Made by a program: the position numbers and the translations under genes. Below the pieces are notes generated by a model. That model made no database searches and had not been told where the DNA came from. It saw only the letters and a program-made list of their open reading frames with translations. A stretch of 64,000 bases of DNA from Parvularcula bermudensis HTCC2503 (GTDB lineage Bacteria; Pseudomonadota; Alphaproteobacteria; Caulobacterales; Parvularculaceae), in the NCBI RefSeq assembly GCF_000152825.2, contig NC_014414.1:744001-808000 (forward strand), in the 5' to 3' direction. Shown piece after piece: positions 17,476 through 25,054 of the stretch; position 1 is the stretch's first letter; the number at the start of each line of letters is the position of its first letter.

Positions 17476-17504
17476 AGCGAGGGGAGGCTGATACGCGTTT
17501 CAAG
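17476..17504 (-). promoter_or_regulatory. Candidate heat-shock (RpoH) promoter for dnaK
   Basis: On the minus strand CTTGAAA (17504-17498), a 13-base spacer and CCCCTCGCT (17484-17476) resemble the sigma-32 pattern CTTGAAA / CCCCATNT, with a good -35 and a half-matching -10. It lies about 200 bases before the dnaK start, so the leader would be long. Partly overlaps the start of the divergent lipoprotein gene. Confidence 0.35.
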
Positions 17505-17509
17505 GACCA

Positions 17510-19063
17510 ATGGTCATGCGTCTTTCCACCGGCCTATTTGCCGCTTCGTCTCTGATTGCCCTCGCGGCATGTAGCTCAACCGGCGGCACCCCCGACCCTA
17601 TTTTGGGGGAGGACGGACAGCCCGCACCGCCGCGCAACCTTGTCACTAACGCCTTGAGCTATCGCGCCGAAAACCACGGGTCGGCAGTCAGCGAGACCTA
17701 TGATCTGGCCGTGACGGCCATGCGGACACGCTATCAAACCAACGGGGCGGCGGTCTTTGTCGGGATCGAACACGACGCGGTGGGCGAGAGCGAGACGACA
17801 GAGTTTAGATATGATGCCGCCGCGGACACCTTCACCATTGATATCGATTTGCCGAATGCGGACGATGCCCCGATCCTGGTGAACGAAACATGGGGGCCGC
17901 TCCTATTATTGACCCCGAAGGATCTCTTCGGCCTCAATAACGGGGTGTCGGCAGTCTATCTGGCCAAGCAACCCGACTTCTACGGCTTCGTCGACGAGAC
18001 CTTGATCGGGGGGAACGAATTTACCGCCGACGCCTATATCGATGCCCTTGGCGCCGTCGATGCGACGGGCAGCGGCAGCGGCTATCTGGCGCTGTGGGTG
18101 ACGATCGCCAATGACCTTGGGTTTGAAGGATCGGAACGGGATGTCGGCTCCCTGCCGATTTATATCGCGAACGATCCGGCAACCTTCGGCGCGCCGGGCT
18201 CCCTCGCCGGGGATATCGAGGCCGCCACTGCGTATGTCGAAGATCTCAGCCCCGCCGCCTTCAGCGACGCCCAGGCCGCCGCCCCCGTCCCCAGCAGCGC
18301 CTTCGACCCGATCATGAGCGAGCTCCTTGCCACCGCCCCCGAAAGTTTCGGCGTCAATGTTGAGGGACAGATTTCCGACAATGATGCAAGCTTCATCATT
18401 GCCGTGATGGACGATGTCGGCGGCACAGCGGTCGAGGATTACATCACCGCGATCACGATCATTACCGACGACATCGAAGCGGCGCCCAATTATCTCTACC
18501 AAGCCAACGGCGTCACCTATTATCAGTATAAAACCGAAGGGGATGTCGTCGATACCCGCTTCGTTGCCGCCGGGGAATGGCAGAAGACCGAAGCCAGCGG
18601 CGAGACCATTTTCGGTCATTTCGTCTACGGTCAATTGACCGATCCCGATGAGATGCCGACCTCCGGCACCGCCAGCTACACAGGCACGGTTTACGGCTCC
18701 ATCCTGCGGCAAAACCGGGTCGACAGCCTGCGCGGCGGGCTCAACCTGAACACCGATTTTCAGACCGGCGCCCTCGACATGACCTTCAACGCCGATATCG
18801 CTTACCGCGACGATGAGGGGATAACCCAATTTATCGACTATGCCGACTTCACCGGCACCGGCCGGATCGACGATGCCAATTTCGATGGCACCATGCAGGG
18901 GGTGACCTCGATCGATACCTCTGAAACCGACAGCCCCCTTGTGGTGGACGGGTCCTTCGAAGGCCATTTCTATGGCCCCACCGCCCAAGAGGCCGGGGGC
19001 ACCTTCGAATTCTCGAACACCGAGGCCGCGGCGACCGGATCCTTCGTCGCTGTCAGGGATTAA
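17510..19063 (+). CDS. TbpB-like surface lipoprotein (probable Slam substrate)
   Basis: 517-residue lipoprotein. The signal MRLSTGLFAASSLIALAAC ends in an LAAC lipobox, with CSSTGG after the lipidated Cys. The C-terminal third looks like the eight-stranded barrel of TbpB-type surface lipoproteins: GTASYTGTVYGSI, ALDMTFNADIAY, FTGTGRIDDANFDGT, then GHFYGPTAQEAGGTFEF and a final strand. The GxFYGPxAxEVGGxF motif is characteristic of that fold. The middle is a beta-rich domain unlike known iron-binding lobes, so the ligand is unknown. It is convergent with a Slam-like translocon, its likely exporter. An AAGGA precedes ATG 17510; ATG 17516 is equally possible. Confidence 0.8.
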   Translation: MVMRLSTGLFAASSLIALAACSSTGGTPDPILGEDGQPAPPRNLVTNALSYRAENHGSAVSETYDLAVTAMRTRYQTNGAAVFVGIEHDAVGESETTEFRYDAAADTFTIDIDLPNADDAPILVNETWGPLLLLTPKDLFGLNNGVSAVYLAKQPDFYGFVDETLIGGNEFTADAYIDALGAVDATGSGSGYLALWVTIANDLGFEGSERDVGSLPIYIANDPATFGAPGSLAGDIEAATAYVEDLSPAAFSDAQAAAPVPSSAFDPIMSELLATAPESFGVNVEGQISDNDASFIIAVMDDVGGTAVEDYITAITIITDDIEAAPNYLYQANGVTYYQYKTEGDVVDTRFVAAGEWQKTEASGETIFGHFVYGQLTDPDEMPTSGTASYTGTVYGSILRQNRVDSLRGGLNLNTDFQTGALDMTFNADIAYRDDEGITQFIDYADFTGTGRIDDANFDGTMQGVTSIDTSETDSPLVVDGSFEGHFYGPTAQEAGGTFEFSNTEAAATGSFVAVRD

Positions 19064-19090
19064 GCGAGAGACCCAACGCGCCTCTCATGA

Positions 19091-19105
19091 GCCCCCCCGG
19101 GGGGC
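19091..19105. terminator. GC hairpin between convergent lipoprotein and Slam genes
   Basis: GCCCCCC and GGGGGGC form a palindrome midway between the two stop codons. It can fold into a short hairpin on both strands but lacks a T tract, so intrinsic termination is only possible, not clear. Confidence 0.35.
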
Positions 19106-19118
19106 ATCGCCCTTGAGG

Positions 19119-20468
19119 TTAGAAATCGCGCGAGAAGCCAAGATCGACCCGATGCCGATCGTAACTATAGAACGCGATCGTCGAGTCGTTATCCGTATAA
19201 TGATAGCCAAGTTGGGGCTTTAGCGTCGCTATCGCGCTTGGCCCCCCCGACAGGGTAACGGATACCGACCGGGTAATATCCTCACGCCGTCCGCCGAAGA
19301 ACTCCGACCCTTCGTCGGCCTCCCGCACGGCGACGCTCGGCGAAACGGTAACGAACAGCTTCGCGGGAAGGGCGCCGGACACATAGGTAGCAAAATGAGT
19401 GCGCCAATAGCTTAAAGTGGGGTCATCTGCTGTCTGACGGTCAATACTCAGACTGCCGCCGGTACGGATCTGATCGGTGAGGCGGCGATGCGCGCCAAGG
19501 CCAAGGGCGACGCGGGCGCCATCCTGGCGATCGTCCTGCTGAAAATCCAAGGCCTGAACCGAGAGACTTGCCGAGAGCGATACCCGCCGGGTGAGAGCCG
19601 AAAGGAGTTGCGCTTCGAGCCCCGCCGCCTCGGCATAGGGCGCACCGCCATAGGACTGCGCACTGACCAGGGCCGATAAACTCCCCCTCAATCGGCGGCC
19701 GCGCCATTCGGGCCCCGCGCGGAGGCCGTAAGTGGCGAAGTCAAAATCGACCCCCTCCTGATCGATCAGACGGCCCATAGCCGTTACGCGTGCGAAAAGA
19801 TCCCCTCTGACAGATCGCTTTGCACTGATTGAGAGATCGGAGGTGACCCCGACCCCCGACCGCCGGAGCGCGCCGTCATCGTTCAGCCGTTGTTCGACCC
19901 CGCCGGCGATGATTGTTGACTGGGCGGTTGCGGTATTGACGTTCGTATCGGGAACGATGGAGGCCCCGGCCTCGATCTCAATCACCTTTCGGCGGTCGAT
20001 CGCCGCCATTTGCTGGCCGATGCGGCGCTGGACGTCGACGCTTGGCCCCTGCGCGGAGGCGAGGCGCAATTGCCGCTCAGCCTGGCGGTAATGACCCTTC
20101 GCCATATAGGCCGTCGCCAGTTCGAGCCTGGCACCGACAAGCGTGCCATCGTAAGCGAGAAGATGCTCGAACAGCGCAGTGGCCTCGTCGACCTTCTCCT
20201 GGCGGAGGGCGATCATGCCCGCCAGAAAATCGATATGGGTACGATCTATGTCCGGGCTCAGATCCTCCTGGGCCAAGGCCAACACGATCGCTTCGGCCGC
20301 GCCAAGCCGTCCTTCCGACAGAAATCGTTCCGCAAGCGAAATAGCCTCGGCCCCGCTAAGCTCATAGGTGCGGGACGCATCCTCGACAGCCCCCGCCGTG
20401 CCAATGACGAGCAACGCGGCACCGGTGGCCGCCGCCAAATGCCGATAAATGCCTGTCGCTTTGCCCAT
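19119..20468 (-). CDS. Slam-like surface lipoprotein assembly modifier
   Basis: 449-residue outer-membrane protein with the Slam layout. Residues 1-27 are a signal peptide (to GTAGA). About 37-160 is a TPR-like helical domain (repeats around LAERFLSEGRLGAAEAIVLA, LAGMIALRQEKVDEATALF and LELATAYMAKGHYRQAERQL). About 165-449 is a beta-barrel opening with IVPDTNVNTAT (PDTNVN at 173-178, the Slam/DUF560 signature) and closing with a strand ending in Phe (DLGFSRDF). Slams move TbpB-like lipoproteins to the cell surface. The convergent gene encodes such a lipoprotein. ATG 20468 starts the signal peptide; the frame extends to 20561. Confidence 0.82.
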   Translation of the reverse strand: MGKATGIYRHLAAATGAALLVIGTAGAVEDASRTYELSGAEAISLAERFLSEGRLGAAEAIVLALAQEDLSPDIDRTHIDFLAGMIALRQEKVDEATALFEHLLAYDGTLVGARLELATAYMAKGHYRQAERQLRLASAQGPSVDVQRRIGQQMAAIDRRKVIEIEAGASIVPDTNVNTATAQSTIIAGGVEQRLNDDGALRRSGVGVTSDLSISAKRSVRGDLFARVTAMGRLIDQEGVDFDFATYGLRAGPEWRGRRLRGSLSALVSAQSYGGAPYAEAAGLEAQLLSALTRRVSLSASLSVQALDFQQDDRQDGARVALGLGAHRRLTDQIRTGGSLSIDRQTADDPTLSYWRTHFATYVSGALPAKLFVTVSPSVAVREADEGSEFFGGRREDITRSVSVTLSGGPSAIATLKPQLGYHYTDNDSTIAFYSYDRHRVDLGFSRDF

Positions 20469-20582
20469 AGCCAGCTTGTGCCGACCCGGCTTTAAGGATT
20501 CGTTTCCCATAAAGGAGACGACCAGACACCCCGTCGCCCCCCCCTCAATGCGCGGCGACACGCATTAGAGCTCTGTCGCCGG

Positions 20583-21212
20583 TCAGTCGGCGTTGGCGCC
20601 GGTGGAGACCGTCACCATGGCCGCCCGGATCACCCGTTCGCCGATGATGAAGCCCGGTGCTGCGACATCGACCACATGGTCCTTGGGTTCGCCGTTCCCC
20701 GGCACTTGCGCGATCGCTTGGTGCTGATTCGGATCGAACCGCTCCCCCTTGGGATCGATACGGCTAATCCCGTTCCGCTCGAAAACGGTGAGCAATTCCT
20801 TCTCCGTCATCCGAATGCCATTGATCAATCCGCTGATCTGGTCGGGGCTGGCGAGGGAGGGGTCGCTCGGCGCCAGTTCGAGGGCGCGAGAGAAATTATC
20901 CGCCACGGACAACAGATCGCCGGCAAATTTCGTAATGCCGTATTTCGCGGCGTCCTGCCGCTCCCGCTCGGCCCGGCGTCGTGTGTTCTCAAGTTCGGCC
21001 GCCACGCGCAAAAGCTGCTCTTTCTGCGCGTCGATTTCGGCCTGCATCTCGGCGATGCGGGCCTCGGCCAGCGACTTGATATGGGCGCCGTCAAGCGCCT
21101 CGTCCGTCAAATGGGAGGGGATATCTTCACCGCCCCGGGGTGAAGCTTCGCCCTCTCTTTGGCTCTCCCTGCCTGGGGTCTCGTCCTCGGGTCGGCCTGG
21201 TGATTCGGTCAT
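20583..21212 (-). CDS. grpE: Nucleotide exchange factor GrpE
   Basis: 209-residue co-chaperone that exchanges ADP for ATP on DnaK. The first 40 residues are acidic and disordered (SPGRPEDETPGRESQREGEA). The long dimer helix spans about 45-115 (AEMQAEIDAQKEQLLRVAAE and LENTRRRAERERQDAAKYG). The beta domain follows with GEREDPNQHQA-like sequence (here KGERFDPNQHQAIAQVPG) and the end block GFIIGERVIRAAMVTVS. In many relatives grpE follows hrcA directly; here cutA on the opposite strand separates them. Confidence 0.97.
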   Translation of the reverse strand: MTESPGRPEDETPGRESQREGEASPRGGEDIPSHLTDEALDGAHIKSLAEARIAEMQAEIDAQKEQLLRVAAELENTRRRAERERQDAAKYGITKFAGDLLSVADNFSRALELAPSDPSLASPDQISGLINGIRMTEKELLTVFERNGISRIDPKGERFDPNQHQAIAQVPGNGEPKDHVVDVAAPGFIIGERVIRAAMVTVSTGANAD

Positions 21213-21263
21213 GACTTAGGCTCGCACTTCTCCGTCAAGGCAGGGGGATGTATCTATCCGCGC

Positions 21264-21617
21264 ATGGCACATCAAGAACGAGCTTCGTCCTCCTGTGTTT
21301 TCATTGTCGAGACCACAGTGGACAGCGAGGAAGCGGCCCAAACCCTGGCGCAGCGGATCATCGCGGAGCGGCTCGCCGCCTGCGCACAGATCACGGCAAT
21401 CGAGAGCGTCTATCGCTGGGAGGGGTCAATGGCCTGTGAGGGCGAATATCGCGTCAGTTTCAAGACCTCGGCGGGGCGTCTCGTCCCCTTGCGCACGGCC
21501 CTCCTGGCCGCTCATCCCTATGATTTGCCGCAACTCCTCACGATCGAGGCGGAAGCCACCGACGCCTATGCCGCGTGGGTGAAGGCCGAATGTGCAGCAC
21601 CGGCCCCATCGGTATGA
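21264..21617 (+). CDS. cutA: Divalent-cation tolerance protein CutA
   Basis: 117-residue trimeric CutA1-type protein, tied genetically to copper tolerance in E. coli but with no settled molecular role. Conserved parts are the VETTVDSEEAAQTLAQRII start, ERLAACAQI (with the conserved Cys), YRWEGSM, and the FKTSAGR and YDLPQLLTIEAE blocks, ending at YAAWVKAECA. It is the only plus-strand gene between grpE and hrcA, starting 51 bases from the grpE start, so the two share a divergent promoter region. It ends 54 bases from the convergent hrcA stop. Confidence 0.95.
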   Translation: MAHQERASSSCVFIVETTVDSEEAAQTLAQRIIAERLAACAQITAIESVYRWEGSMACEGEYRVSFKTSAGRLVPLRTALLAAHPYDLPQLLTIEAEATDAYAAWVKAECAAPAPSV

Positions 21618-21671
21618 CCAGCGGCCCTACTCGCCCTCCCACACATCCCTGGCCCCTCATTCCTTGCCCTC

Positions 21672-22718
21672 TCATCCCTGAGATGACTGGGCAAGGCGAC
21701 TGACAATTTCCGCCGTGTAGTCCACCAGCGGGATGACCCGGGCATAGTTGAGGCGGGTCGGCCCCACGACCCCCACGACCCCCACAATATTACGGTCGGC
21801 ATCGCGGTAGGGCGCGGTGACCACCGCACTCCCCGAGAGGCTGAACAGAGGATTTTCCGAGCCGATGAAGATACGCACCCCGTCCCCTTCCTTGGCGGCG
21901 GTGAGGAGATCGACAATCCCCTGCTGGCGCTCCAATTCCTCGAACAATTGCTGGACCCGGTCGAGATCCTCGGCGGCGTCGGTCAGCAAATTGGCCTGGC
22001 CCTTCACGATCAGCTGGGGGCCACCGCCCATGCCGGTCGAGAGGTCGGCCACCCCGCGTTGCACCAATTCGCGGGTGAGATCATCGAGTTCCCCCCGCGC
22101 CTCCTCGATCGCCTTGGCGACTTCGGACCGCGCCTCCGCCAGCGTTCGGCCGGACATACTGGCATTGAGGAAATTGGCGGCCTGCACCAATGCATTGGCG
22201 GGCAGTCCCGCCGGCAAATGCATCAGCCGATTTTCAACATCCCCCGCCTTGTTCACCAGCACCATCAAGGCGCGATCCGCCTCAAGCGGAACGAAGCTGA
22301 CCTGCCGGAGGGGCTGGTCGTTGGTGCCGGTCAGGACCAGGCTCGCGGTCTTTGTCAGGCCGGAAAGCTGTACCGCCGCCCGATCGAGCAGAGACCGCGC
22401 CTCCCCCTCTCCTCCCGCTTCGGCCTCAAGCGCCCGGCGATCCTCCGGCGAGGGGGCCCCGATTTCCATCAACCCGTCGACAAAAAGACGAAGCCCCTTT
22501 TCGGTGGGCAAGCGCCCGGCGGACGCATGGGGCGCTTCAAGCAAGCCCGCCGATGTCAGATCGGACATCACGTTCCGAATTGTCGCGGGCGACAGCCCAA
22601 GATCGGGCTCCCGCGACAGGGTTCGCGATCCGACGGGTTGACCCGTTTGTAGATAAGTATCCACAAGGGATTTAAAAATCTGCCGGGATCGGCTGTCTAT
22701 ATCCGCCAGAAAAACCAT
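21672..22718 (-). CDS. hrcA: Heat-inducible transcription repressor HrcA
   Basis: 348-residue repressor that binds CIRCE elements and needs GroE for activity. The N-terminal winged helix includes TYLQTGQPVGSRTLSREPDLGL-type sequence (about residues 18-40), followed by the conserved SPATIRNVMSDL recognition region and the PHASAGRLPTEKGLRLFVDG block, both typical of HrcA. The C-terminal GAF-like domain ends with GVVGPTRLNYARVIPLVDYTA. No CIRCE (TTAGCACTC-N9-GAGTGCTAA) is visible in this window, so its target, usually groESL, must lie elsewhere. It is divergent from rph. Confidence 0.97.
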   Translation of the reverse strand: MVFLADIDSRSRQIFKSLVDTYLQTGQPVGSRTLSREPDLGLSPATIRNVMSDLTSAGLLEAPHASAGRLPTEKGLRLFVDGLMEIGAPSPEDRRALEAEAGGEGEARSLLDRAAVQLSGLTKTASLVLTGTNDQPLRQVSFVPLEADRALMVLVNKAGDVENRLMHLPAGLPANALVQAANFLNASMSGRTLAEARSEVAKAIEEARGELDDLTRELVQRGVADLSTGMGGGPQLIVKGQANLLTDAAEDLDRVQQLFEELERQQGIVDLLTAAKEGDGVRIFIGSENPLFSLSGSAVVTAPYRDADRNIVGVVGVVGPTRLNYARVIPLVDYTAEIVSRLAQSSQG

Positions 22719-22814
22719 AGGTTAGACATTCCGATCTCATGAACGGTCTTCAGGGGGAAGAAGCCCGTCATCCTTGTCGATTATCGTCACCCCCCAGCAT
22801 TGAGAAGGAATTTT

Positions 22815-23519
22815 ATGCGCCCTTCAGGCCGTGCATTCAATGAGATGAGAGATGTCACCTTCGAATTGGGGGTGAATCGCTATGCCGAGGGGTCCTGTCT
22901 GGTCCGGTTCGGTAACACCCATGTTCTGTGCACCGCCAGCTTCGAAGAGAACGTGCCCCCATGGCTCAAGAACCAGCGTCGCGGTTGGGTGACGGCTGAA
23001 TATTCGATGTTGCCCCGGGCGACCCATACCCGTGGCCGACGGGAGCGGGATAAAGGACCCAGTGGCAGGACCCAGGAAATCCAACGGCTGATCGGCCGGT
23101 CTCTCCGGGCGGTGGTCGATCTCAACGCCTTGGGCGAGCGCCAGATTCAAGTGGATTGTGACGTTCTTCAGGCCGATGGCGGCACACGAACGGCCTCGAT
23201 CACCGGGGGCTATGTCGCCCTCAAGCAGGCCATCGATTGGGCGCTGTCCGCGGGGGTCCTGACGACTTCGCCCCTTACCGACAGTGTCGCCGCGATCAGT
23301 TGCGGGCTCTATAATCGGGCGCCGGTCGTTGATCTCGATTATGATGAGGACTCCACCGCCCAGGCGGATGCCAATTTCGTCTTTACCGGGACAGGCGGGA
23401 TCGTCGAAATTCAGGCGACGGCGGAGGGCGACCCCTTTGCCGATGACGAATTTGCAGCCCTTGTCTCCCTCGCCAAAGCCGCTTGCCAAGAGCTGAGCGA
23501 GAAGCAGAAGAGTTTGTAG
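22815..23519 (+). CDS. rph: Ribonuclease PH
   Basis: 234-residue phosphorolytic 3'-5' exoribonuclease that trims tRNA 3' ends. It starts with [14 protein letters not shown], where the RPSGR block binds RNA, and shows [15 protein letters not shown], the basic [19 protein letters not shown] stretch, [28 protein letters not shown] and the closing [20 protein letters not shown] 22815 has AAGGAA four bases upstream; an in-frame TTG at 22800 is less likely. It is divergent from hrcA, a common alphaproteobacterial pair, and the acyltransferase gene follows after 3 bases. Confidence 0.97.
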   Translation: MRPSGRAFNEMRDVTFELGVNRYAEGSCLVRFGNTHVLCTASFEENVPPWLKNQRRGWVTAEYSMLPRATHTRGRRERDKGPSGRTQEIQRLIGRSLRAVVDLNALGERQIQVDCDVLQADGGTRTASITGGYVALKQAIDWALSAGVLTTSPLTDSVAAISCGLYNRAPVVDLDYDEDSTAQADANFVFTGTGGIVEIQATAEGDPFADDEFAALVSLAKAACQELSEKQKSL

Positions 23520-23522
23520 TCC

Positions 23523-24548
23523 GTGGCCGAAACACTCCCCGACCAGCCCGAGCCGACGGTTGTCTACGGCCCCGACGCAAAGCCCCTGCACCCGGAGACC
23601 TCACCTGCCGACCGGGCGATCGCCACTTGGCAGGCCGAAAGCGCCTATTTTGTGCCGTCCAAAGACGAAAAGCATCGTCATATCGTCGATGAGCTGCTGA
23701 AGGAGCGAGCGGTCAAGCTTTCGCAATCGACGCTTTGGCCGCTCTATCGCATGGTTTTGAACGCGGTCCTGAATTATCGGATGGCAAAGCGCATGGTCGA
23801 TACGGCCGGGCGTCTGTCAGCCGAACGGGCCTTTGCCCATGCCTCCGAGACCATCAAGATGAAACTTGATGTTTCGGGCACAGAGCATATCCCGAAGGAA
23901 GGCGCCTGCATCCTTGCCGCCAACCATCCCACAGGCATTGCCGATGGCCTTGCCATTCACGACTCGGCGGCCCCCATACGGGACGACACCATCATTTTCG
24001 TCAATGGCGACGCGCTGCGCCTCAACCCGCTGATGACGGCGAAGTTAATTCCGGTTGAATGGAATGATGCGCGCAAGACCCGAGCCAAATCGCGAGAGAC
24101 ACTGAAAGCGTCGAATGACGCGTTCCAACAGAGGCGACTGGTCGTTTTGTTTCCCTCAGGGCGTTTGGCGTTCATGGACAGCAAAAAGGTACAGTACGAA
24201 CGGGTATGGATGAGCTCCGTCGCGGCGATGGCCAAGAGGTATAGCTGCCCCATCGTTCCTGCCCGGATCAAAAGCCGAAATAGCTGGCTTTATTATTGGC
24301 TTTCCAATGTCAATGAGGAGCTGCGGGACATGACGCTCTTCCACGAGCTTTTGAACAAAAAGGGGCAGACCTTCCACATTACCTATGCCCCGGTGATTGC
24401 CCACACTGAATTGCCGGAAGACAACGAAGAAGCGGCGGCGATCCTCCGCTCTTATGTCCTTGACGGGATCGAAAAGGGCCAAACCTTTGCCGAGTGGCGC
24501 GCAGCAGGCGGCACGGCGACCACAGTCCCCATCCCGCCAACAGGCTGA
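23523..24548 (+). CDS. PlsC-like acyltransferase
   Basis: 341-residue protein with a glycerol-phosphate/lysophospholipid acyltransferase core. The first motif reads ILAANHPTGIADGLAIHD, with NHPTG-x-x-D in place of the usual NHxxxxD. A FPSGRLAFMDS block later supplies the glycine-rich binding motif, and IVPARIKSRNS is the last motif. A roughly 120-residue N-terminal extension precedes the core. The start is GTG 23523, 3 bases after the rph stop, so the pair is probably cotranscribed. A membrane-lipid or lipid-A-related acyl transfer is likely, but the substrate is not readable. Confidence 0.82.
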   Translation: MAETLPDQPEPTVVYGPDAKPLHPETSPADRAIATWQAESAYFVPSKDEKHRHIVDELLKERAVKLSQSTLWPLYRMVLNAVLNYRMAKRMVDTAGRLSAERAFAHASETIKMKLDVSGTEHIPKEGACILAANHPTGIADGLAIHDSAAPIRDDTIIFVNGDALRLNPLMTAKLIPVEWNDARKTRAKSRETLKASNDAFQQRRLVVLFPSGRLAFMDSKKVQYERVWMSSVAAMAKRYSCPIVPARIKSRNSWLYYWLSNVNEELRDMTLFHELLNKKGQTFHITYAPVIAHTELPEDNEEAAAILRSYVLDGIEKGQTFAEWRAAGGTATTVPIPPTG

Positions 24549-24551
24549 TTG

Positions 24552-25054
24552 TCAGTTCTGGGGCGAGAAACCGTTCGGATATTGACGGGTAAACACCAAA
24601 GAGCGTGACGCGCTTGACCCGTCCCCTCGAAAGCTGACCCAGTTCGACCACCCCGAGGCGACATCGGAGAGGATGTCGGCACGCTTGACCACGAGCTCGG
24701 CCCCGCCCAAATGATAGACGAAGAGATAATTGCCTTCGATCTCTGTACCGACGGAAATAAGCTGCCCGCTGGTCTTAAGATGCGCCGCCACATAAGATGT
24801 GAGAGCATCGCGCGCCGCCGCCGTCTCAAGGGAGGAGGCATTTTCACCCGTCACCATGCTGACGATATGAAGCGCGTCATACGCGTGGTGAGGGTCGTCG
24901 CCTCATTCCCGCCAACCATCGCCTTCTCGATCTCAATCATGACTTCAGGCTGACGGTGGGCATGGGCCGCAACGATGGCCAGGGGCGACAGGCCCATGCC
25001 AAGAACCACCAGGATGAGCGCTCTTAACCTCGACCGATATCCATACCGCCTCAT
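24552..25054 (-). pseudogene. Frameshifted small secreted protein
   Basis: Two ORFs on the minus strand look like one gene broken by a one-base frameshift near 24900. The first (25054-24851, 67 residues) has a signal peptide ending around VAAHAH and then IEIEKAMVGGNEA. After that point its frame reads only to SAW and stops. The second frame, read from just before its ATG at 24857, continues as DDPHHAYDALHIVSMVTG and a further 98 residues. The joined product would be about 168 residues. The first ORF starts in an ATGA overlap with the M1 peptidase stop. Sequencing error, true pseudogene and two coupled genes (ATGGTGA overlap at 24857-24851) remain possible. I do not recognise the family. Confidence 0.6.

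Noticed and set aside
20562-20582. TTAGAGCTCT near the Slam start as a fourth copy of the CTAGAGC repeat
   Set aside because: Only the short end resembles the element; the internal GCGCGAACCGG and AAACAAAG parts are absent.
22719-22814. CIRCE element near hrcA
   Set aside because: No TTAGCACTC / GAGTGCTAA pair in the hrcA-rph spacer or before grpE, dnaK or dnaJ.
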